NCBI GenBank assembly: GCA_934646175.1
Contig: CAKUEI010000089.1
Span: 1 to 6,220 of the forward strand
Length of the DNA stretch: 6,220 bases
Reading direction: 5' to 3'
Source of the DNA: an uncultured Oscillospiraceae bacterium
GTDB taxonomy: Bacteria > Bacillota > Clostridia > Oscillospirales > Oscillospiraceae
The number at the start of each line of letters is the position of its first letter. The stretch's first letter is position 1. Under the pieces are notes generated by a model. That model was not told where the DNA came from, made no database searches, and saw only the letters and a list, made by a program, of their open reading frames with translations. The translations under genes and the position numbers were made by a program. This document shows positions 1 to 5,344 of this stretch, one piece after another.

Positions 1-254
1 GTGACGACACCATCGCCGCCGTGACCGCCATGGGCTATGATGCCTACTATGTGGCTCTGGAGGCCCTGAAGGCCGCCGGCTCCACCGACGCTTCCGCCGT
101 GAAGGCCGCTCTGCCCAGCGTGACCTACACCGGTGTATCCGGTGCCGTTGCCTTTGACGAGCAGGGCGACGCCATCCGCGACACCGCTTACATCAAGTCC
201 TTCGATAAGGCAAGCGGCGGCTGGACTCTGGCTGCGGTACAGACCGCTTCCTGA
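1..254 (+). CDS. livK: Branched-chain amino acid ABC transporter substrate-binding protein, C-terminal end (5' partial)
   Basis: This is the last 83 codons of a gene that enters from the left edge, ending at TGA 252-254. The readable frame begins at base 3 with DDTIAAVTAMGYDAYYVALEAL. That run, followed by a short strand segment (GAVAFDEQGDAIRDTAYI) and a closing FDKASGGWTLAAVQ, is the usual C-terminal lobe of type I periplasmic-binding-fold proteins of the LivJ/LivK (Leu/Ile/Val-binding) group. In a Gram-positive cell such a protein would be a membrane-anchored lipoprotein outside the cell, but the signal peptide and lipobox are outside the window. It captures the ligand and passes it to the LivH/LivM channel encoded downstream. 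Assignment to the liv family rests mainly on the four following genes. The true ligand could be another amino acid, an amide or urea, and cannot be read from this fragment. An ATG at 21 is internal, not a start. Confidence 0.88.
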   Translation, partial: DDTIAAVTAMGYDAYYVALEALKAAGSTDASAVKAALPSVTYTGVSGAVAFDEQGDAIRDTAYIKSFDKASGGWTLAAVQTAS

Positions 255-284
255 TCCCGCGCAAACTCAAAAAAACAAAACGAG

Positions 285-317
285 ATCCGCCTGGCGTGGG
301 CAACCCGCCAGGCGGAT
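285..317 (+). other. GC-rich hairpin just after livK (possible attenuator or mRNA 3' stabiliser)
   Basis: ATCCGCCTGGCG (285-296) and CGCCAGGCGGAT (306-317) form a perfect 12-bp stem with a 9-nt loop. It sits 30 nt after the livK stop. On the + strand only a weak T-rich tail follows (TTCTT, 317-321), so it is not a convincing full terminator. Upstream lies an A-rich tract (A7 at 269-275, A4 at 277-280), which reads as a T tract following the stem on the - strand. Inference: it may cause partial termination or protect the 3' end of livK mRNA, giving more binding protein than membrane components, a common arrangement in ABC importer operons. Confidence 0.75.
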
Positions 318-321
318 TCTT

Positions 322-374
322 GAACAGGAGCGCCTCGAAAGGGGCTGATGGCTCTTTTCGAGACGGTCCTGTTT
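322..374 (+). other. Long near-continuous hairpin in the livH leader
   Basis: Bases 322-345 can pair with 351-374 around a 5-nt loop (TGATG, 346-350). Of 24 stacked positions, 19 are Watson-Crick, 3 are G-U (343/353, 341/355, 322/374) and 2 are mismatches (333/363 and 330/366). The apical stem is CTCGAAAGGGGC against GCTCTTTTCGAG. The 3' arm ends in TCCTGTTTT, so a partial T tract lies inside the lower stem. It begins only 4 nt after the previous hairpin and ends 26 nt before the livH ribosome binding site. Its role is unknown. It could be an attenuator, a processing site, or a structure shielding downstream liv mRNA. Confidence 0.72.
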
Positions 375-400
375 TCTCACTTTGAACCTAAATTCAGAAA

Positions 401-406
401 GGGAGG
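401..406 (+). promoter_or_regulatory. Ribosome binding site that sets the livH start
   Basis: GGGAGG, preceded by AAA, lies 7 nt upstream of GTG 414-416. It supports that GTG over the upstream in-frame ATG at 348. The site is part of GGGAGGTCTTCCC (401-413), in which GGGA can pair with TCCC over a short loop, so it could be weakly self-occluded. Confidence 0.8.
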
Positions 407-413
407 TCTTCCC

Positions 414-1289
414 GTGCAATACGCCATCTCCATCCTGCTCTCCGGCATTTCGCTGGGCGGGCAGTATGCCCTGATCGCCATCGGCTACACCATGGTATAC
501 GGCATTCTCCGACTGATCAACTTCGCCCACGGCGACGTGTTCATGGTCTCCGGCCTGATCATGGTGTACTTAAGCGCCACCCTGCCGCTGTACGTATCCC
601 TGCCCCTGACCCTTCTGCTGACTGTGCTGCTGGGCTTTTTCATCGAGCGTGCCGCCTATAAGCCCCTGCGCACCGCCCCCAGAATGAGCGTTATGATCTC
701 CGCCATCGGCGTGAGCTATCTGCTGCAGAATCTGGCCACTTATGTGACCGGCGGCCTGCCCCAGATGTACCCGGAGCTTCCCGGCCTTTCCAATCAGGTC
801 ACCATCGGCGGGGCCACCACCAAGTGGGTGACCATCGTCACCCCCATTCTGGTGGTGGTACTGGTCATCGCCCTGACCCAGCTTATTAACCATACCAAGA
901 TCGGCATGGCCATGCGCGCCGTGGCCAAGGACTTTGAGACCAGCCAGCTCATGGGTATCAAGATCAACAACGTCATCTCCGTGACGTTCATCATCGGCTC
1001 CTTCCTTGCCGGGATCGGCTCCATGCTCTACTTCACCAACTATCAGTCCATCGTCCCCCTGTCCGGCTCGCTGCCCGGCCTGCGGGCCTTCGTGGCCGCG
1101 GTGTTCGGCGGCATCGGTTCCATCCCCGGTGCTGTGGTTGGCGCGTTCATCATCGGCATCTGCGAGACCATCATCAAAGGCTCCAACTGGAGCGTGTTCT
1201 CCGATGCGTTCACCTTCGCCCTGCTCATCATCATTCTGGTGGTCAAGCCAACCGGTCTGTTCGGTGAGAAGGCCACGGACAAGGTTTAA
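414..1289 (+). CDS. livH: Branched-chain amino acid ABC transporter permease LivH
   Basis: This 291-residue polytopic membrane protein is one of the two permease halves of the importer. The GTG start is chosen because it has a well-spaced GGGAGG and because the product then begins MQYAISILLSGISLGGQYAL, matching the usual LivH start and a length near 290-310. The in-frame ATG at 348 would add 22 residues, sits in the loop of a stable hairpin and lacks a well-placed ribosome binding site. Family hallmarks are GYTMVYGILRLINFAHGD (about 24-41), the cytoplasmic EAA-like coupling loop RAVAKDFETSQLMGIKINN (168-186), the glycine-rich helix FVAAVFGGIGSIPGAVVGA (226-244) and the C-terminal LVVKPTGLFGEK (275-286). 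Hydrophobic stretches suggest about eight membrane segments. The livM ribosome binding site overlaps its stop codon, so translation is probably coupled. Confidence 0.95.
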   Translation: MQYAISILLSGISLGGQYALIAIGYTMVYGILRLINFAHGDVFMVSGLIMVYLSATLPLYVSLPLTLLLTVLLGFFIERAAYKPLRTAPRMSVMISAIGVSYLLQNLATYVTGGLPQMYPELPGLSNQVTIGGATTKWVTIVTPILVVVLVIALTQLINHTKIGMAMRAVAKDFETSQLMGIKINNVISVTFIIGSFLAGIGSMLYFTNYQSIVPLSGSLPGLRAFVAAVFGGIGSIPGAVVGAFIIGICETIIKGSNWSVFSDAFTFALLIIILVVKPTGLFGEKATDKV

Positions 1290-1301
1290 GGAGGGATCCC
1301 T

Positions 1302-2663
1302 ATGCTGCAGAAAAAGAAAAGCAAAAAGGGCACGTTTATCGCCCTTGTCTGCGTGGTGATCCTGCTGGCCGTCATTGTCCTGCTGGAAAACGTGCTGGAC
1401 CCCACGAAGAATACCATGCTGTTCACCGTTTTGAAAAAAGGCGCGGTGTACACGCTGGTGGCCACCTCCATGAACCTGCTGAACGGCTTTACAGGCCTTT
1501 TCTCCCTGGGGCAGGCAGGATTCATGCTGCTGGGTGCCTACACCTACGCCATCCTGACCATTCCCGCCGCCAGCCGGGAAAGCATTTACTACATCTACGG
1601 CGGCTCCATCGTCAACTTCTCCCTGCCTGAGGTCTTCGGCGGCGGGGCCGTGGGGCTGGTGCTGGGCGTTCTGGTGGCCATCATTCTGGCGGGCTGCGTG
1701 GCCGCGCTGATCGCATGGCTCATCGGTATCCCAGTCCTGCGCCTGAAAAGCGACTATCTGGCCATCGCCACCCTGGGCTTTGCGGAGATCATCCGTGCCG
1801 TCTTCCAATGGGATAAGCTCGGCCCCCTGACCAACGGCGCAAATGCCCTGAAGACCTTCCCCACCTTCTCCAGCTTCAACATTCAGGGCGCCAATGGGCA
1901 GGTGGTGCTGCGGCTTTCCACCTTTGTGCCTTTCCTGCTGTCCGCCGTGTGCATCGGCATCATCGTGCTGCTGATCAACTCCTCCTACGGCCGCGCCTTC
2001 AAGGCCATCCGCGAGGATGAGATCGCCGCCGAGGCTATGGGCATCAATCTGGCCAAGCACAAGCGCCTTGCCTTCTGCATCAGTTCCTTCTTCGCCGGGG
2101 TGGGCGGCGCGCTGTTTGCCATGTTCGCCAATCAGGCTCAGGCGAAGACCTTTACCACCGCCATGACCTATGAGATCCTGCTGATCGTGGTCATTGGCGG
2201 CATCGGATCCATCTCTGGCTCCGCCATCGCCTCCTTCCTCTATGTGGCGGCCAGCGAATGGTGGCTGCGTTTCCTGGACAGCGAGCTGGTGTACCCCTCC
2301 CCCACCGCGCCCGGCCGCATGGCCTTCATTGTGGTGTTCGCCCTCATCGTCGCCGCTGTCACCGTTCTGGTGCTGCGCCGCGAGAAGAAGGCGGGCGGTC
2401 CCCTTTGGAAAAAGCTCCTTATGCTGGCGGTGGCTGTGGTGCTGATCGGGTGGGACGTTTACTTCGCCGTCTCGAAAACATTGAAAATGCCTCTGCTGCG
2501 CAACGGCTTCCGCATGGTGGTGTTCTCTGCCATCATCATGATCGTGGTGCTGTTCTTCCGCCGGGGCATCATGGGTGACAGGGAGCTGAGCGACCTGTTC
2601 CGCCGTAAGGCCGCCAAACCGGCTGCCGCAGTCAGCGGAAAGGAGGAGGCAAATCATGGCTGA
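1302..2663 (+). CDS. livM: Branched-chain amino acid ABC transporter permease LivM with an extended C-terminus
   Basis: This 453-residue protein is the second permease half. ATG 1302 follows AAGGAGGG (1288-1295), which overlaps the livH stop. A basic N-terminus (MLQKKKSKKG) leads into the first membrane helix. Hallmarks are MNLLNGFTGLFSLGQAGFML (57-76), SDYLAIATLGFAEIIR (150-165), the coupling loop RAFKAIREDEIAAEAMGINL (231-250) and LLIVVIGGIGSISGSAIAS (293-311). The oddity follows this core. Typical family members soon reach one last helix and an RPQG-like end. Here residues about 328-396 add a helix at 340-358, a basic linker (RREKKAGGPLWKK) and another helix at 371-389. Only then comes the terminal helix (403-420, ending FFRRGIMGDRE) and a charged tail of about 30 residues. 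Two hydrophobic segments preserve the overall topology. The last 8 nt overlap livG. The permease assignment is secure. The function of the insertion is unknown. Confidence 0.94.
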   Translation: MLQKKKSKKGTFIALVCVVILLAVIVLLENVLDPTKNTMLFTVLKKGAVYTLVATSMNLLNGFTGLFSLGQAGFMLLGAYTYAILTIPAASRESIYYIYGGSIVNFSLPEVFGGGAVGLVLGVLVAIILAGCVAALIAWLIGIPVLRLKSDYLAIATLGFAEIIRAVFQWDKLGPLTNGANALKTFPTFSSFNIQGANGQVVLRLSTFVPFLLSAVCIGIIVLLINSSYGRAFKAIREDEIAAEAMGINLAKHKRLAFCISSFFAGVGGALFAMFANQAQAKTFTTAMTYEILLIVVIGGIGSISGSAIASFLYVAASEWWLRFLDSELVYPSPTAPGRMAFIVVFALIVAAVTVLVLRREKKAGGPLWKKLLMLAVAVVLIGWDVYFAVSKTLKMPLLRNGFRMVVFSAIIMIVVLFFRRGIMGDRELSDLFRRKAAKPAAAVSGKEEANHG

Positions 2664-3507
2664 GAACATCCTCCATGTGGAAAACGTCACCATGCAGTTC
2701 GGCGGCGTGGTGGCCGTGAATAATCTGTCTCTGGACGTGGGCGAGGGGCAGATCGTGGCCCTCATTGGCCCCAACGGTGCCGGAAAGACCACCGCCTTTA
2801 ACTGCATCACCGGCGTGTATGAACCCACCAACGGCACCGTGGAATTTCAGGGCAAGCCCATCATCCGCAACCATCCCAAGGGTGCCATGGTCAAATCCTA
2901 CGCCGGGGAAAACGGTCAGCTCTACACCGGAAAGGGCGTCCTGAACCCCACGCCGGACAAGATCACCCAGCTGGGTATCGCCCGTACCTTCCAGAATATC
3001 CGCCTGTTCCACAGCATGACGGTGTTCGATAACGTTCTGGTGGCAAAGCACATGCGTGCCAAGCAGAACGTATTCTCCGCCATCTTCCGCGCTAACCGGA
3101 AAGAGGAGCAGCGGATGCGGGAGGAGACCTTTGAGCTGCTGAAAGAGCAGGGGCTGGATCATCTTGCGGACGAACCGGCCGGTTCCCTTCCCTATGGCAT
3201 CCAGCGCCGGCTGGAAATTGCCCGTGCCCTGGCCACCGACCCGAAGCTGCTGCTTCTGGACGAACCGGCGGCCGGTATGAACCCGCAGGAGACCCAGGAG
3301 CTGACCGATTTTATCGTGCAGGTGCGGGACACCCATCATCTTTCCGTTTTCATGATCGAGCACCATATGGATCTGGTCATGCGCATTTCCGAGCGGATCT
3401 ATGTGCTGGACTTCGGGCGGCTGATCGCCCAGGGCACGCCGGACGAGGTGGCCAACGACCCGCGTGTCATTGAAGCTTACTTGGGGGTGGCGGAAGACAA
3501 TGCTTAA
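2656..3507 (+). CDS. livG: Branched-chain amino acid ABC transporter ATP-binding protein LivG
   Basis: This 283-residue cytoplasmic ATPase drives the importer together with LivF. ATG 2656 lies 6 nt after a very strong AAAGGAGGAGG (2639-2649) inside the end of livM. Motifs in order are Walker A GPNGAGKT (38-45), Q-loop ARTFQNIRLF (109-118), the LivG-type signature LPYGIQRRLEIARAL (178-192) in place of LSGGQ, Walker B LLLLDEP (198-204), D-loop AAGMN (205-209) and the H-loop histidine at 236 in MIEHHMD. The end, NDPRVIEAYLG, is typical of LivG, which carries an extra C-terminal helix. Residues about 70-98, between FQGKPI and TPDKITQLGIA, look longer than the usual short link between these strands by about 25 residues. 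The reading frame and every catalytic motif are intact, so this is an insertion and not damage. Confidence 0.95.
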   Translation: MAENILHVENVTMQFGGVVAVNNLSLDVGEGQIVALIGPNGAGKTTAFNCITGVYEPTNGTVEFQGKPIIRNHPKGAMVKSYAGENGQLYTGKGVLNPTPDKITQLGIARTFQNIRLFHSMTVFDNVLVAKHMRAKQNVFSAIFRANRKEEQRMREETFELLKEQGLDHLADEPAGSLPYGIQRRLEIARALATDPKLLLLDEPAAGMNPQETQELTDFIVQVRDTHHLSVFMIEHHMDLVMRISERIYVLDFGRLIAQGTPDEVANDPRVIEAYLGVAEDNA

Positions 3508-4198
3508 GATCAACGACCTGCGAGTTAATTACGGCGGCATCGAGGCCGTCAAGGGCGTCAGTTTCTCCGTCCCGGAGGGCAGCATCGTGACCCTGATCGG
3601 CGCAAACGGCGCCGGAAAATCCACCATTCTGCGCACCATCGCCGGGCTGGTGAAGCCCGCGCAGGGCAGTGTGGAATTCCTGGGCGAGAACATCACCGGC
3701 CTCTCCCCGGACAAGATCGTCACCCGGGGCATCACCCTGGTGCCGGAAGGCCGCCGGGTGTTCCCCGACCTCACGGTGCTGGAAAACCTGAAGATCGGTG
3801 CATATCTGCGCAAGGACAATCTCTCCTCCGATCTGGAATGGGTCTACTCCCTCTTCCCCCGGCTAAAGGAGCGTTCCTGGCAGGCTGCGGGTACTCTGTC
3901 CGGCGGCGAGCAGCAGATGCTGGCCGTGGGCCGGGCCCTCATGTCCCGCCCCAAGCTGATCATGATGGATGAGCCTAGTCTGGGCCTTGCCCCTTTGATC
4001 GTGAAGGACATTTTCTCCATCATCCGCGAGGTGAACAAGCAGGGCGTCACCGTCCTGCTCATCGAGCAGAATGCCAACATGGCCCTGCACACCGCCGACA
4101 TCGGCTATGTGCTGGAGACCGGCCGTCTGACCATGTCCGGCTCTGGGCAGGAGCTGCTCAGCAATCCGGACGTGAAGAAAGCCTATCTGGGCACCTGA
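3500..4198 (+). CDS. livF: Branched-chain amino acid ABC transporter ATP-binding protein LivF
   Basis: This 232-residue protein is the second ATPase of the importer, close to the usual 230-240. ATG 3500 overlaps the livG stop by 8 nt and has a G-rich GGGGGTGG (3483-3490) upstream. A GTG at 3464 in the same frame would add 12 residues that match nothing in the family. Motifs are Walker A GANGAGKS (34-41), LVPEGRRVFPDLTVLENL (80-97) with Glu83 at the Q-loop position, signature LSGGEQQM (133-140), Walker B LIMMDEP (153-159), D-loop SLGLAP (160-165) and LLIEQNAN (186-193) with Gln190 where most ABC ATPases have the switch histidine. The Glu and Gln substitutions are normal for LivF, as in the E. 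coli protein, and separate it from LivG. It is the last gene of the operon, followed 14 nt later by a terminator. Confidence 0.95.
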   Translation: MLKINDLRVNYGGIEAVKGVSFSVPEGSIVTLIGANGAGKSTILRTIAGLVKPAQGSVEFLGENITGLSPDKIVTRGITLVPEGRRVFPDLTVLENLKIGAYLRKDNLSSDLEWVYSLFPRLKERSWQAAGTLSGGEQQMLAVGRALMSRPKLIMMDEPSLGLAPLIVKDIFSIIREVNKQGVTVLLIEQNANMALHTADIGYVLETGRLTMSGSGQELLSNPDVKKAYLGT

Positions 4199-4212
4199 GA
4201 ACCCAAAAACGC

Positions 4213-4252
4213 AGAAGCGTCCCGCATTCCTTTTCGGATGCGGGACGCTTTT
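4213..4252 (+). terminator. Rho-independent terminator of the liv operon
   Basis: AAGCGTCCCGCAT (4215-4227) pairs perfectly with ATGCGGGACGCTT (4238-4250). Extension by G-U and C-G inward (4228/4237, 4229/4236) and by two pairs outward (4214/4251 G-U, 4213/4252 A-T) gives about 17 stacked pairs around a CTTTTC loop. The 3' side runs into TTTTCT. It starts 14 nt after the livF stop. Confidence 0.92.
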
Positions 4253-4253
4253 C

Positions 4254-4283
4254 TGTGCAAAATCCGCCATTTTATGGTATACT
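4254..4283 (+). promoter_or_regulatory. Extended -10 promoter of the WYL regulator gene
   Basis: TATACT (4278-4283) is preceded by TGG (4275-4277), giving the extended -10 form TGnTATACT. A -35 with 17-nt spacing would be GTGCAA (4255-4260), which is poor, as is often tolerated with an extended -10. Transcription would start near 4290. The element begins right after the liv terminator, so the downstream unit has its own promoter. CCATTTTATGG (4267-4277) is an 11-bp palindrome just upstream of the -10 and could be an operator. Confidence 0.68.
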
Positions 4284-4295
4284 GGAGCAAATGCG

Positions 4296-4303
4296 AAAGG
4301 GGG
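4296..4303 (+). promoter_or_regulatory. Ribosome binding site supporting a TTG start at 4312
   Basis: AAAGGGGG lies 8 nt upstream of TTG 4312-4314. It is the only purine-rich site between the predicted transcription start (about 4290) and the coding region, and it falls inside the reading frame if the ATG at 4291 is used instead. Confidence 0.55.
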
Positions 4304-4311
4304 CGGCGGCC

Positions 4312-5304
4312 TTGGCCCGTTCTTCCAACCAGAAGCTGAAACCGCTTTATCTGATGGAGTACCTTCTGCAGCACTCGGACGAGGCGCACCCCGTCCCCAT
4401 GAGTGCGCTGCTGAACTATCTGGAATCCAAGGGCATCTCGGCGGAGCGCAAAAGCGTCTATGACGATCTGGAGGCGCTGCGCACCTTTGGACTGGATATT
4501 TTGCAGACCGGTGCCGGGCAGACCCGCGGCTACTATGTGGCGGGGCGGCAGTTCGAGCTTCCGGAGCTGAAGCTGCTGGTGGACAGCGTCCAGTCCTCCA
4601 AATTCATCACCCGCAAAAAGACCGAGGCCCTCATCCGCAAGATCGAGCGGCTGTGCAGCGTACACGAGGCCCGGCTTTTGCAGCGTCAGGTGTTTGTACA
4701 AAACCGCATCAAGGCCATGAACGAATCCATTTACTACAATGTGGACGAAATTCACGCGGGTATCTCCCAAAATCAGCGCATCCGCTTCCACTACTTTGAA
4801 TACACCGTCTCCAAAGAGCGGCTGTTCCGCAAGGGCGGGGCCTTTTATGAGGTCAGCCCCTTCGCCCTCACCTGGGACAACGAAAACTACTATCTGGTGG
4901 CCTTTGACAGCTCTGCCGGGCAGATCCGCCATTACCGGGTGGACAAGATGACCGACATTTCCGTGCTGGACAAGCCCCGGGACGGCATGGAGGCTTACCG
5001 CGCTCTGGATATGGCGGTGTACACCCGACAGGTGTTCGGTATGTTCTCCGGCAGCGTGCAGCCGGTGACTATGCGCTTTCAGAACCATCTGGTGGGGGTG
5101 GTGCTGGACCGGCTGGGGCAAGAGGTCATGCTCATTCCCGATGGCGGGGAGCATTTCACCGTCACCGCTGAGGTGGCCGTCAGCCCTCAGTTTTTCGCCT
5201 GGATGACCGGGTTCGGAACCGAAGCGCAGATCGTTGCACCCCCCGCCGTGCGGAAAGAAATGGGGCAGTATATCCACCGCGTGGCGGAGCAGTATGAGGC
5301 CTGA
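4312..5304 (+). CDS. WYL-domain (HTH-WYL-WCX) transcriptional regulator
   Basis: This is a 330-residue DNA-binding regulator when started at TTG 4312, giving M/ARSSNQKLKPLYLMEYLL, a start style I recognise in clostridial WYL proteins. Alternatives are ATG 4291 (+7 residues, virtually leaderless from the predicted promoter) and GTG 4255 (+19, inside the terminator tail and upstream of the predicted transcript). Residues about 6-65 form the winged-HTH region, with the recognition segment SAERKSVYDDLEALRTFGLD (43-62). The WYL domain spans about 140-220, with its signature relaxed to NYYLVAFD (192-199) and the conserved arginine in HYRVDKM (207-213). The C-terminal WCX-like part (about 250-325) includes FFAWMTGFGTEAQIV (294-308). 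WYL domains bind ligands, including nucleic acids in characterised cases, and switch DNA binding. The ligand and targets here are unknown. Autoregulation and control of recQ, 40 nt downstream, are plausible. Confidence 0.88.
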   Translation: MARSSNQKLKPLYLMEYLLQHSDEAHPVPMSALLNYLESKGISAERKSVYDDLEALRTFGLDILQTGAGQTRGYYVAGRQFELPELKLLVDSVQSSKFITRKKTEALIRKIERLCSVHEARLLQRQVFVQNRIKAMNESIYYNVDEIHAGISQNQRIRFHYFEYTVSKERLFRKGGAFYEVSPFALTWDNENYYLVAFDSSAGQIRHYRVDKMTDISVLDKPRDGMEAYRALDMAVYTRQVFGMFSGSVQPVTMRFQNHLVGVVLDRLGQEVMLIPDGGEHFTVTAEVAVSPQFFAWMTGFGTEAQIVAPPAVRKEMGQYIHRVAEQYEA

Positions 5305-5330
5305 AGAGGCAGGCATTTCATTCAGTAAGA

Positions 5331-5344
5331 AAGGAGGAGTCCTC
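5331..5344 (+). promoter_or_regulatory. Ribosome binding site and spacer of recQ
   Basis: AAGGAGG (5331-5337) lies 7 nt before ATG 5345, a near-ideal site. GAGG (5334-5337) can pair with CCTC (5341-5344) over a 3-nt loop, so the site and spacer form a tiny hairpin. Nothing else is seen in the 40-nt gap after the WYL gene, neither promoter nor terminator. Confidence 0.75.

Noticed and set aside
285..374. Riboswitch or T-box leader upstream of livH
   Set aside because: The gap is only 159 nt, with two simple hairpins and no recognisable aptamer core, specifier loop or T-box sequence.
570..2837. A 755-codon open frame on the - strand opposite livH, livM and the start of livG
   Set aside because: It is codon-aligned with livH and livM, and stays open because the sense genes avoid TTA, CTA and TCA codons. 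It ends exactly where livH has a TTA (570-572). The product is His/Gly/Gln/Asp-rich low-complexity sequence with no recognisable family, as expected of a shadow frame.
3464..3499. Upstream in-frame GTG as the start of livF
   Set aside because: It would add 12 residues encoded deep inside livG that match nothing in LivF. ATG 3500 gives the standard MLKINDLRVNYGG start.
2632..3513. A 293-codon open frame on the - strand opposite livG
   Set aside because: Same phase as livG codons and same codon-bias explanation. The sense strand encodes intact ATPase motifs.
3578..4097. Loss of catalytic residues in LivF (Glu83 and Gln190 replacing Q-loop Gln and switch His)
   Set aside because: These substitutions are the normal state of the LivF family, also seen in E. 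coli LivF, so they do not indicate decay.
4255..4290. GTG 4255 as the start of the WYL gene
   Set aside because: It lies in the tail of the liv terminator and upstream of the predicted transcription start, without a ribosome binding site.
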